A stretch of 64,000 nucleotides of DNA. Source: Gloeopeniophorella convolvens. Lineage: Eukaryota > Basidiomycota > Agaricomycetes > Russulales. Shown one piece after another: positions 45,080 to 56,693 of this stretch; the stretch's first letter is position 1; each line of letters opens with the position of its first letter. The notes below the pieces were generated by a model, which was not told where the DNA came from, did no database searches, and saw only the letters and a list, made by a program, of their open reading frames with translations. The stretch spans positions 62,001 to 126,000 of the forward strand of contig WTXD01000030.1 of the NCBI GenBank assembly GCA_022496205.1, in the 5' to 3' direction. The position numbers and the translations under genes are program-made.

Positions 45080-45554
45080 ATGGCCGGACACGGTTCGTTC
45101 GCCATGTCTTCGTATCCTGGGTGACCACTGACTCCCGCAAAATTCAGGTTATGTCAACGTATGTGCAAGCGTTTATTGCCTTTGCGTTTCTTATGTATCT
45201 GCAGAACGACCCCTCCGTGGACCGATGGAACCGTATGGTGCGCACGTAACGCTGCTGCTACGTGCGACAGCCCCGAGGGTCCGCTCATGCCTTCCCACTT
45301 GATATAGCGCGAGGACGTGTACAAGCACTTTAGGTTCACTTCCCGAGCATCGTGGATCTCGCTGACCGGCTTGGTCCTCGTTCCGAGCGCACTCGTCTAC
45401 CTGTCTGCTCAACAAGATGTAGGCTTCCACCCGGTATTTTCCGCTGAGCTAGTCTCATGATATTATATAGCTCAAATGGAAATGGGGCGGAAAGCGGAAA
45501 GGAGAGTCACTGCTCACCAACCCTTCACAATCAGTCAACCCGACGGAAGAATAG
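45080..45554 (+). CDS. Complex I accessory subunit NDUFB4/B15 homologue
   Basis: Five exons (45080-45092, 45148-45158, 45205-45237, 45308-45418, 45471-45554) give 83 residues in phase. The sequence begins MAGHGYVNNDPSVDRWNRM, continues REDVYKHFRFTSRA, has one membrane helix (WISLTGLVLVPSALVYLSA) and ends KWKWGGKRKGESLL...NPTEE. DPxxxRWxxMRExxYKxFRxT followed by one helix is the NDUFB4/B15 pattern, an accessory subunit of the membrane arm of mitochondrial NADH dehydrogenase. Exon 2 is an 11-nt microexon; skipping it breaks the frame. Divergent with RBM5-like, convergent (40 bp) with COQ7, another respiratory-chain gene. Confidence 0.85.
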
Positions 45555-45593
45555 ACGCAGTTTCGGTCATGCATTAATATCAGGTCTCTATAA

Positions 45594-46371
45594 TCAGATG
45601 CGTTTACAAAGCTCGATGGCAATCTTGCACCCTGCCCCGACCACTGAGCTGAGGAAAGCATGTGCGGGCGCCTTCTGAGAGTCGTGCTCGACGGCAGTGT
45701 CAAGGTGCTCTAACTCATCGTCCCGAAATTCGCGTATCACACCTCTCAAGAGCGTGATGCTTGGATGTCCTAGTTCTTGCAGATCTTTGAGTTGGCTAAG
45801 TTGGAGGATGATTCAGTATCAATGAGGTGACTATCGGGACGTGACTCACTCATCATAGTGTTCACCGATGACGGTTTCGACTGCTTCTGTACATGCCATG
45901 GCTGCCTCCTTGCCCATGAGAGCCGTGACAGCACCCAGCCCAAAGCCAGCCACCTTCGCAACCTCCCATAGTGCTGTTGGCCGTACTCGATGCTGTACTT
46001 GAAGTTTGTTCATGACAGCGAGATGCTTCTTCTCTTGCTCCCACATATCCTATATCTGTGTGTCAATATGAGGCCTTTAGGGGTGTGCCCAAGCTCACCT
46101 GTATTAACGAAGCTGTTGCGCGATCCTTGCGTAGAACAGCGAGCTGTCCTTTATAGATGTAATTGGCAGCAACTTCACCTGCTTGGTCGACCCTCAAAGC
46201 AGCATCTAGCGCAGCACGTTGGGATGGCGAAAGGTCTGTAGGAGTGGTCGATATTGACGCATCCGACGATCTGGCAGGGTCAAGATAAGCAGACGAAGGT
46301 AGCGGCCTCTGCGTATGAATGGCAGAACGCAAGCAGGGCCGCAATGTTGAGCGAGCCGTCGAATAGAGCAT
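45594..46371 (-). CDS. COQ7: 5-demethoxyubiquinone hydroxylase, mitochondrial (COQ7/CLK-1)
   Basis: Three exons (46371-46099, 46049-45850, 45795-45594) make 224 residues. A basic leader ([17 protein letters not shown]) is a mitochondrial presequence. The ferritin-like di-iron core is complete: [17 protein letters not shown] with the first Glu, [12 protein letters not shown] with ExxH, EHYDEQLKDL, and [15 protein letters not shown] with the second ExxH. It hydroxylates demethoxyubiquinone in ubiquinone synthesis on the inner mitochondrial membrane. An upstream in-frame Met at 46437 would put a non-targeting stretch first, so 46371 was chosen. Very confident. Confidence 0.95.
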
Positions 46372-47201
46372 TGCTCTGAAGCGGGCAGTAGCGCGGGGAC
46401 CCAGGAAGAAGACAATGCAGTGACTTTGTGTGAGCACTGTTCGGATCGAGTCTGAGTGTCGTCGGCCCGTCCGCAGACGTCAGAGTAATTGAACGTCCGC
46501 AACAGTGGAACTGAGCTTCCTGATCGGGGCCATATTCGGGTCAAATACAGCTGGCACCTGTCTCTGAGTTCCATCAGCCGCGTTCAATCCACCAGCGGGT
46601 CCTAACCAGCCCGCAGACCATATCGCCCCGTACTAGGCGATGGCAACTGTCAACACCCACAACAGACCTATATGTTCCAAATCTCAGCCATGATGTACTG
46701 CTATCTCGTTGGCATTTTCGCTCCGCCGGGTCAATTACAGCAGGACTGTCGCAAATTCGATAGGGTTTGTGGCAGTGCCATCGTGAAGAGAGGGGATCCT
46801 TGCCAGCTGCGCAACTCACAGCCTCCTGCATTAATGCAGCTTGCACATCTGTATGCTTCCTATTCCTGGTCCCGCTTCGGCTACCTCATTCGTTGGGTTC
46901 TGTTGCCTGCGCAAGCATCGGAAGTCACGAGCCTTCGCATCAGACGGTGAGATCTTGAGACCTTATAGAAGTCCGGTGCCATGAACACAAGTAGCAGTTT
47001 AGTTACTTTACGGTCCCGTGCGGCAGTGTCTCACATTCTTTATCTCTTGGACGCCGCGCTGGGTGCCTGAGCGCCACCCAAGCTTGCCTTTCTCGCACCT
47101 GTCGAAAGCGCGTACAATGGCCGTCTATCAATTCGCTGCGCCCGACACTGCCATCCCTGTTCTTTCCATCCGCTTCCTTCTCCTCTTCTCTCTCCCCTCG
47201 C
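46372..47201. other. Divergent intergenic region between COQ7 and the kinase-RasGEF gene
   Basis: About 830 bp with no recognised gene. The frames near 46574-46950 on both strands mirror each other and show no family similarity. The 150 bp before 47202 are CT-rich, as expected for a fungal promoter. Confidence 0.4.
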
Positions 47202-50200
47202 ATGCCCGGAAACATAGACCCCTCGTCCGCCGTCTTAGAAACCCCGACTCTCAGTGAGCAGCTTTCTCGCCATCACCGTCCACGAACTCATTCCCCCTGG
47301 ATAGTCGTCCAGTTGTACACTGCCGTCAGAGCAGTCAGGATCAACAGGGTAATTCTCCCTTCCTCTACGGCCCCTTGGTAGTCTAATGTACCCCCAGATT
47401 CAACTTGAGTCTCTTGCTCAGCAATGTAGTAACCTGCTCTCCACAGTGAGCGATCATCAGCCCCAGTTGATTGGGAGCCCTGCAAGCAGTCGAGTAGATG
47501 AAGTCGAGACGTATGTCCCGTGTTCCTGCGCTATCCAATGATGGTACAGACGGCTCAGAGCTGTCGTTTCTTAGGATCATCAGGGGTATACTTGACCGAG
47601 TATCCACATGGGCTCGGTATAGCGACACGACTACTTTCTTCAGGCAAAACGAAATCAAGATGGGCATATTGGAGTGCTACCGCGAGCTTTCGTCGTGTTC
47701 GGACCGGTTCATAGTGCGTTGATCCTTGTCTCTTCCAGTAACGTGTCGCGCTCATCCCATTCAGGCTTCATTGTCCATGCTGTCCAGCAGCGAGAGTCGA
47801 CTCCGAGAGGAGGCGCGGAGGCGCGATCATGAACAACTCATGGACATATTGGCGAACCTCAAGCAGGAACTGCGGCGAGGAGTGCCTCCTATTGCTATGG
47901 AACTGCCACCGCAGGTTGAGGAGCTAGTCCGCCCGGTGGGTCCAACACCGCATCTTCATGATGTGTTGCTTACCCTTCACCAGGGAGAACAGCCAGGTAT
48001 CGCGACCGGGGTACAACAGAGCATATCGCAAACTCTACCTTCACCATCCCTTAGGCCTTCTGATTGTAAGCGTGCAAGGCATCAATGGTTCATGCTCTAT
48101 TCAAGTACAGTTTGCAGTGGCAGGGAGAGTTTCCAGGAACGGTGAACGCGTCGTCACGGCGGGGAGCTCTCAGGATTACTACTGTGGCGAGTGGGTCACC
48201 GACGGCGACCCTGTTCGTATAGCATCATCAAGCCCGAGCTCTTGCTGATATGCTTTGGGTCTAGGTTTTACTTGGTTGCCCGAAAGACCAATCGTCGAGT
48301 GCTCAGCAGGTGCAGTGGTCCCATGTACTTGTATTCTGCATTTCTAACCCACGCTCCGCAGCGCTTCCAGGAGAAAATCGTGACTTGGCGTGGCCTTCGA
48401 CATCGCACTGTTCTTGGCTTCTTTGGATATGTCAGGATTAACGATATCGTATACTCAGTATGTCAGGGTCTGGGTTGAGTACATCGTGTGCCTACTTGCC
48501 TGACCTCCACCTCAGGTCAGCCCATGGATGAACAACGGCAACGTGAGAGAATATCTTGAGGTGCGTCCTGATGCCGACCGCCTCCGTCTTCTGAATGATG
48601 TGGCTGAAGGTATGTACTTCTCTCTTTTGCGAATCACAATGCCCAGACAACATGTAGGCCTTGAGTTTCTTCACAACAACGACATTGTCCATGGCGACCT
48701 ATGTGGAGTGAGTCCCGATCAATGTTCTCGGTCCTCGTTCTCACGCACAGTTTCCAGAGGAATGTCCTGATCAACGGCGAAGGCAAGGCATGCATCTGCG
48801 AGTATGATATGTTCAAGCCAAACACGGTGAGATTGATCGGCGCTGTGTCTCAGGGTTCATGGCTGAGTTCAGGGTTGTGTTAAATAGGCGCCGGACATTT
48901 TCCACGCTCGTTGGATGGCTCCCGAGAGGATCGAGTCCTCCACCATCATCCCACCAACGAAGGAAGCCGATTTATGGTCTTTCGGAATGCTTTGCCTTGA
49001 AGTCTTTACAGGAAAAGATCCCTATTGCACCTACGGGGACTACTACGTTCCCATTCTTCTGAGTAGAGGTATACTACCTGAGAAACCGCAGTCCACGGAT
49101 TTTGGCCACCCCGAGATGTGGGGACTCATAGTGAAATTGTGCTGGGAACCCGACCCAACCAGACGTCGCTTGATCTCAATGTCGCAGGTTCAGCAGGAAA
49201 TACAAAGGATGCTCCCCCAGCGCCCCAGTAAGTGGCTTTACTCGCATTTAGAACGGGTCCTCAGTAAGCCCTTGTAGCCATCGCTCAAGTGAATCCTTCG
49301 CCCCCGCCACTAGCTCTCGTCACCCAAAGCTTCGCCGTCGTTAACGGTCCAATTGAGGGGGCAGACTCTGAGAATACTCCACAACAGAATGCGCTGGTCT
49401 TTCCTCCTGCAACCGGTCCTACACCTCCAAGTCGGCCACGTCCGACTCAAGTACGCCGATCCTTGCCGGAGCCTATCCGACTTCCGGGAAGTGCGGAATC
49501 TCCGGTTCGAGCAAGACACAACCAGGCATCGACGTCTGCATCTCCACGGCTACCGACACTGACAGAGGGCCACCAGGCCCCTGCTAACTTCATTCCACCA
49601 AGGCATGCCCCCACTTCAACTGTGTCTTCGACTTTCCCTAAAGAAACTGCACCCCCACGGTCGTTCACTGCACCTCTGCCACCCACACGGTCTTCATCAC
49701 ATTTAAATACCATACAACGCCAGAATAGCGTCGCGTCCTCATCATCACAGACGACTACATCCAGCGATACTGGATCGACCAGGCCAGAGAGGAGGCCGTC
49801 CGTGTTGCGCTGGTTCTCCCGGAGAAGGGCACCTGCATCTGAGCAAGCTCCTAATGATGCTGCCCCAAGACGCTCTCAGCCTCGGTCAAACAGCCTGGGT
49901 GACTTTCCATTACCCACCCGACAGTGGCTGCCTGCTATCCCTGAAATTCTGGAGTCGATGGAGGCGGTAGCAAGCGACTCTGAATGCTTACTTCGGCCCG
50001 CAAGAGATGGGTCTGTATCTGCTGGCAATCTCGAAGGCCTCGTTCGACGCGCTATCAGGGGCACTGCAAATCAGAGCAGGGATGCCCGTTTCCTAGAGAC
50101 ATTCCTAATCATCTACCCTCTGTTCGCGACCAACGAACGTGTCTTTGGAATCTTGAAGAGGCGATTCGATGTGATAGGTGCTGGGTTTGAGAATGACGGT

Positions 50201-51473
50201 GACTTCCGGGACCGGCAGTCGTAAGTCAGGTTGCACTTTTCAGCTTCGTCGTGTGCTGATCCACCCCTAGCGTCCTGGAAATTATTGTGGAATGGCTTAA
50301 AAAGGGTTTCGGGGACGAGAACCTCGTCTGCTCGTCCATGATCAGAGAATTCGCTCTAAGTATCCAGGGTGATCAATATTCGCAGACAATGGAGGGTACG
50401 GCTCGGCACATTGTCAGCCTCCTGGACGACCCCAACTGTGTAGGCCTTCACAGTTCTGCTGCCTCTGCACTAACCTATACCACACCCAGGTCCGTCTTCG
50501 CAAGCCAGTTGCCTCGGTGGACCTACGACAGGAATCCATCCGAGGGCCTCTGCGAATGACGCCGTCAGATCTGGCCTCTGCTCTGACTGCAGTGGAGGGA
50601 GAACGCTACAGGAAGATCATGCACTGGGATTACGTGAATTTCAGCCGAGGAGAGCCCAGTACCCGGCACATAGAGGAGTACATCTCTGTCCACGATCTCG
50701 TCAAGGCGTGGGTAGAGGAAAGGGTACTAACGTCAGGCACCATTCATCCCGCTTGTTGTGCCTCGAGCTTACCCCTTTGTCGACAGACCCGAGGATTTCA
50801 AGGAGCGAGCGGGCGAGTTTGAGCTGTGGATCCAGATCGCGCAGGTCAGTTGAACATGTCTTATTCCATTTGAACGATACAGGCTGATCCCAAGCAAAAG
50901 TTATGCTATGGCATGAACAACCTATCTACTATGTCGGCAATCGTCACTGCACTTCTATCGCCGACGATCGCTTGCCTAGTCCTGACTTGCGAGAAGAAGG
51001 CCGCACGAGAAGCACTTCGGGCGTTGGCTGGAGCCATACTACCCACGGAGAGCGCCTACAAGAATACTTTGTTACAGCTCACCACCGAGAATGCCATACC
51101 GTGGTTAGGTATGGTCGCTGTTCGATAGGTATCCTGCTGTGGTCTAACCCACACTCGCCCAGATGCTCATCTCGCTACTCTCAACTCCACGTTCGTTAAC
51201 TCCGACCTTATTGTTGAGGCAGACGGCCACCCTCTTATAGACTTCAAGAAGTGCAGTGAACTTGCCGAACAAATTGAATCCGTTCTACAGTTCCAGCCAC
51301 CCCGTGCAACATCTTCAATCCGCCCAGAAGTCCTAGCTTACGTAGAATATAAGTTGAAGCCTTGTAGCACACTTCGCGCTACTATAGAAGAGCGCAGCGC
51401 CAGGCTGTCTGCGGAAGAGCAGCGGCTGAAGGATCACAGAGAAAGTATGCGTTCCATCGGCATGCGGGTGTGA
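47202..51473 (+). CDS. MLKL-like helical domain + pseudokinase + RasGEF fusion protein (copy 1)
   Basis: A long multi-exon gene. The N-terminal part (LESLAQQCSNLL, ILDRVSTWARYSD, EIKMGILECYRELSSC, DHEQLMDILANLKQEL) is a helical region resembling the MLKL N-terminal bundle found in many Agaricomycete kinases. A TKL-like kinase domain follows, with WRGLRHRTVLGFFGY, VHGDLCG, NVLING, WMAPERIE, DLWSFGMLCLEVFTG and CWEPDPTRRRL. The beta-3 Lys is replaced (VLLGCPK) and DFG reads EYD, so catalysis is unlikely. After a Pro/Ser linker come RasGEF-N (GNLEGLVRRAIRG...FLETFLIIYPLF) and the CDC25 domain (MTPSDLASALTAVEGERYRKI, NNLSTMSAIVTALLS, AIPWLDAHLATLNSTF). Splice phase across 49228-49276 joins kinase and GEF in one frame. 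It would activate Ras-type GTPases. Tandem to a paralogue. Confidence 0.8.
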
Positions 51474-51992
51474 TTGGTGCCATATCTTTTCCAGTCGGTC
51501 AGGACGGGGCACTTGGTTTGCTACACTTAAAATTATCCTCCATCTCTATTCTGCTTCGTTCAGTCATACTCCCGCACATCTTATTCCACGTTATCACGAC
51601 TCTGCCGCCCAGAGTACATGTCTTATCTGTATCGTTCTTATAATACTTTCTCATGACCATGACCATGTATCAGCATGTACCACGCTGTAGTCGTATCTAG
51701 TTCCGTGTGTACTAATTATAATGAATACTGTATCGCGCAGAAGAGAAGCCGAAAGGCTATCTCAGGCCGATAAGATCGCGGCCTATCTCAACTCGCCCCT
51801 GAGCGCCATCCGGCTCCACCACTTTGCACTGCCCATGCGACTCCGTGGGTCGTCCGACAGTTCACGACCCCCCTCTCCTCCTTTCTCCTCCATCGCATGG
51901 GCCCGCAGAATATTGTCCCCGCATCCGGTCTGAACGATTTAAGCGGCAGCAGCCTCCTGATTGGTCCGTCCCTCAACGCTTGCTGCGCGCAG
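51474..51992. other. Intergenic region between the two kinase-RasGEF paralogues
   Basis: No separate gene. A minus- and a plus-strand frame at 51721-51976 have no family similarity. This is terminator of copy 1 and promoter of copy 2, and might contain an unrecognised first exon of copy 2. Confidence 0.35.
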
Positions 51993-54900
51993 ATGGAATT
52001 GACGCCCCGTCCTACTAGCGAGTAAACTAATACGGACTGCGAGGAATGTCAAGATATACCGGGTAGGTACCCTATCCCAACTCAACGTCAATCGTGCAGG
52101 CTGATTGCTCAACGTTCAACAGTCACAATGTGAAGACCTCTCTAAACGATGCCATAATCTCGTATCCGCCTTGAGGGACCATTCGCCAGGCCTCGAGGGC
52201 ACACAAGCCCAACAGGCCGTGGATGAAGTAGAACGGTGAATGCCCTCCATTGACCATTGAACATCGGACTAACCTGTATCTCTCTAGCGTGCTGACGCGC
52301 ATCCTCGACAGGGTAAATAAATGGGCAGAACTGAACAAGATGAGGTCATTCGTGAAGCAGACAGAGATCAAAATAGGGCTTGAGGAATCTGAGCGCGAGC
52401 TCGAGGCGTGTTCCATAAGGTTCAATGTGCGCTATTCATATCCCCAATCCCCTGCTTAAGCTCATGAGCCCTCGTCGACGCTTCTCGCCCACAGATCGCG
52501 TTGCACCTGTACGCAAATCACAGGAGCAATGAGCTCGAGGAAATCCGCAAACGCGATCACGATGAGCTCATCGACATGATAACCAGGGTTCTTCAAGATC
52601 AAAGCCTCTTCAAATTCGCTCTGGCCTCCGCTACCCCTGAAGATGCGCAGTCGGTCGTGCGGACCATAGAGCAGGCAGGTTCCCGGATGCTTGAGTGCTG
52701 TCTTTATCTCATACCACGCAAAGGAACTCAAAGTGGCAGAGTTGGGGGGAGAACAAGGACAAGACCTCCAGGAGGAAATCTCAGAACTGAGAACCTGGGT
52801 AGATAAGCTACCGCCTATGGTCGACCGTTCGTGATCACCTTTCTATACCCAACAGCTTGTCTTATTGGTTCCCACATAGTAACTCCACACATCGTCAGAA
52901 CAAGTGATCACGCGGTTGTCATGGGAGGATCTCAGGATATCTACACCGGTGAATGGTTCGGTCAGGAGGTGCGGCTAGAGCAGCAATCATGCAGCTGTAT
53001 ACTCATTCCTTCAAACAGGTGGCTCTTGGATACCCGCGCAATCAGACTCGTGCAGCACAAGAGGTACGTGCATCACGGACGTCGGTGATTGTTTGATACT
53101 ACATCAACCTCAGCGCTTCCACAAGCAGGTGGAAATTTGGAGGGTTCTGCGGCATCCAAATATACTCCAGCTCTTTGGCCTTGCCTATATCGGAGATTAC
53201 ATGTATTCAGTACGTTGAAGCTACCACTTTAAGAGCGATTTACGACCCTCCGACTCAGGTCAGCCCTTACATGGACTTTGGAAATGTTTTACAGTATCTT
53301 AAGCAACATCCGGAGGCCAATCGACTCGCCCTTCTCGGCGAGGTAGCTTCTGGTTCGAACCCTTTACCTTATACGAGAGATGAGGTGCTGACGCTGTGTC
53401 AGCTACTGAGTACCTGCATGCGAACGGCATCGTCCACGGTGATATACGAGGGGTAAGATGCGCTGCATCGGCTGTATAAGATGACTAACGCATCTCCTGC
53501 AGACGAACATCCTAATCTCGGGCACTGGTCAAGCCTGTCTATGCGACTTTGGCTCCGCGCGGATCGAACAGGTATATTCTCTGTCATGCGTTGTCCAGCA
53601 TTCCATTGATCACCTTCGTAAGGTCCCCGTCACGGAGGCCCTCAGTTACGGAAATCCGCGTTGGCTCGCTCCGGAACTGATGACACACAGCAACCATGTC
53701 CCAACGACAAGAGCGACAGACATCTGGTCCTTCGGGATGCTATGCATTGAAATCTTCACGGACAACGTTCCGTACAGCAACATTCAGAATGAGGTTCATG
53801 TACCACTAGTCATACGCGATGGTACATTGCCTGCGCGTCCAGAAAACAGCATCATCACTCGGGCACTCAGTGATACTATGTGGGATCTTATGAATCAATG
53901 CTGGAGGCGTGATCCTGAAGAGCGACCTTCAATGTCGGAAATACGGGAGGCGATCAAGAACATGCTCCCATTGCGTTCAGGTGCGTTGTGGGCTTTTACA
54001 TGCAGCGTTCGCGTCCTCAACTCTGGAAAGGCACGCGACAAAGCAGATCTTCTCCAATACCCATCAAACTGCCTCATGTCCACGGTCACTCCATCTCCAG
54101 CGTTGGCAGCGCCACCCCGAGCGGCTCCGGTTCATCGTACCTTACTGCTTTAAGACCCACACTGTCACCTCCTACCGCCCCATTGCCCCTCCCGAGTTCT
54201 TCGACGCGCGACGAGAACTTCTGGTATGACGCACCACAGTCGGGTGCAGGGCCCAGCACCTCTTTGATCCCACACAAGCGTTCTCCTATCCTGAAAGATG
54301 CACCCTTGAGCTCTTCCCCTCCATCGGGCGGCCTGACGCCCAGCGGTAGCCGGCCTACCCCAACGAGGCCTCTACCGTCACCACCAAACCCATCGCCGCT
54401 TTCATCTAGCCTCCAGATCCCTCCGCTATCCACGACCCCTGAGTCTCATGCAAGCACTTCAGCGTCGAGTGACCAGCAAGAATGGGCACTCCAACCACTG
54501 TCCCCTTTGCGCCGATCACACTCCACATCTGATTCTCAGTTTACCAATCCCCTGATTCTCGAGCCAGTATACTCCCCAGTAGAGCCTCACGAACCTAGCA
54601 TCAGCCGATCTGGCTCTATCTCCGCTCATTCCGTTGACAGCAATGAGCAGCCCAGAACAGCATCCAGATCTGTTGACGGCTTGTTGGCAGCCGCCGTGAG
54701 AGATACAGAACCTGTACTCCGACGGGCTGCTGACGGCACCGTAGAAGCTGGTACGCTGGAAGGTCTCGTAGATCGCCTAATCAGGGAGACGCATGACCGT
54801 GTCAAGGATGGAGAGTTCCAGAAGGTCTTCCTAACCACATACCGCATTTTCACCAACGGCGACGACCTGTTCAGGATTCTTGACAGGCGCTTTCAGGAGA

Positions 54901-56394
54901 CAGGCGGCACGCTGTTCTCGGCGTTTGGACAAGGCTCTATCCGATACTCGTGAGTCTGCCCAGTGGCATCATTGTGAATGACTCGTTGACACGCCGAACA
55001 GCGTTCTCCTTTTCATACGGGCATGGCTAAGGGCAGAGGGTGAATATATGAGCCACGAGTTGCTGTACTCTATTAGAGACTTCGCCAGCGCGGTGACGGG
55101 GTCGGGCACCATGGAGAGCATGGCCCGCGAGATCGCCAGCCTCGTGACCGATAAGGTGTGTTGAGTGAGCAATGCGGCCTCACATCAGCGGGCTGACTTC
55201 CCCGCAGCTCGACATTGTCGTCGCGTCTCCCGCGTCTCCCGCATCGGCGACGCGCATCCGGCACGGCACAGGAACGCCCTCGTCGCCTGAGCAGATCAAG
55301 GCCGTGGACATTGCGCACGCGCTGACGATCATCGAGGGCGATTGCTACAACGAGATCACCCAGGCAGACTACATTGCTCACATCATCGGGACGCCCTTCA
55401 CCAATCACATCGAGACCGCCACGAAGACCAACAACCGGCTGGTCAACTGGGTCAAGACCAAGGTCCTAAGGTTAGCACATCGCGTATGACGGGCACCACC
55501 GGCGCTAACGATCCCATACCAGCTCTGACGACGTGACCAAGCGCGCGAACAACTTCAAGCTCTTCCTCCTCACCGCAGAGGTACCTCCCCCACCCGCGCT
55601 CACCCTCCCGCCCAGAACCTAACCCGTTTGTCACCCAGGAATGCCGCAAGCAGCAGAACTTCTCGTCCATGTCGGCCATCGTCGCGGCGCTGCAGTCCGC
55701 GACGCTCGCCTCGTCCGCGTCCGCGCAGCTCGTGCTCACGCGCGAGAGCAAGCTGACCAAGAACAGCGAGCGGCAGCTCCTGCGCCGGCTCGACGACCTG
55801 CTCGACCCGCAGGGCGACCACCGCGCGTACCGCGACGCGCTCGAGGCTGCCGGCTCGCCACACGCGATCCCCTGGCTCGGTGGGTACCCCGGCCCGCCCC
55901 CACCCTAACCCCCGCATCCTGACCGCAACCATCCTCCCTTCCCCTCATCTCTCACAGCGGTGCACCTGCGCAGCCTCAAGGCCTCCTTCAACATGGGCTC
56001 CGCCGTCCTCATGCACGCCGACCGCCCGCTGATCCACTTCCGCCGCTGCGCGCAGCTGCTCGCGCTCATCGTGCGCGTGCGCGCGTTCCGCGCGCCCCCG
56101 CCCCCGCCGGCCGGCCGCGGTGCGGGCGCGCTCGCGTGGGTCGAAGACGAGCTGCGCAAGGTGCCGAGCCGCGTGCCGCGCGAGCGGTTCGAGGCGCGCG
56201 CGGCGGCGCTCGCGGACACGGAGCGGCGCATGCGCGCGGCGCATGAGCTCGAGCTGCGCTCGCTTGGCTTCAAGACGACCCCGTCGGCGTCGGCGTCGTC
56301 GGGCTCCGTGTCGCGCGCGGGCACGGGAGGTAGCGCGGCGCTGCGCTCGCCAGGGCGGACGACGACGCTCGACAGCCGCCTGGGTCGGATCTGA
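51993..56394 (+). CDS. MLKL-like helical domain + degenerate kinase + RasGEF fusion protein (copy 2)
   Basis: Paralogue of the preceding gene, same order and strand. Helical N-terminus: QCEDLSKRCHNLVSALRDH, DEVERVLTRILDRVNKWAEL, FVKQTEIKIGLEESERELE, RKRDHDELIDMITRVLQD. Kinase: RVLRHPNILQLFGLAYIGD, IVHGDIRGTNILISG, CLCDFGSARIEQ, RWLAPELMTHS, DIWSFGMLCIEIFT, CWRRDPEERPSM. HGD and DFG are kept, but the beta-3 Lys position reads VALGYPRN. The linker is Ser/Pro-rich. RasGEF-N: GTLEGLVDRLIRETHDR, FLTTYRIFTNGDDLF. CDC25: DIAHALTIIEGDCYNEI, QNFSSMSAIVAALQSA, AIPWLAVHLRSLKASF. The 3' exons are much GC-richer than copy 1. The first exon is unresolved: a TGA lies in frame upstream of QCEDL, so 51993 (MELTPRPTSE) is a guess. 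Confidence 0.78.
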
Positions 56395-56693
56395 GGTTCG
56401 AGCACGTGATCCCCGGTTATGGCGTCCACGCTGCGCACTGAGTATCTGTCTGTGAACTAATTATGCTTATCTTTAGCTGTTAGATGTAAGCCCCCGTACT
56501 GTACTGATACTACCACTATGTTGCTGTTGCTTCTACCGCCGCTGTAGTACTTATTGGAACCGCCTGTATTCCGCATATCATACACTAACTAATGGGATAT
56601 GACTCTATTAAGGACGCCCGTCCGGCGTCGCCCCGTCCCGATATCTAAGTAACCACTGCCTAGGGCTGCTGCTGCCCGCAACACGCAACGCCA
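56395..56693. other. Convergent intergenic region
   Basis: About 300 bp between convergent genes. AT-rich for this window; shared 3' UTR and terminator region. Nothing else seen. Confidence 0.4.

Noticed and set aside
45093..45204. Frame-breaking extra G in the NDUFB4 gene
   Set aside because: A gttcgt donor after MAGH plus an 11-nt microexon gives a continuous protein, so no error is needed.
51721..51933. Short plus-strand frame as a separate gene between the two RasGEF paralogues
   Set aside because: No similarity and no splice support; at most part of an unresolved first exon of copy 2.
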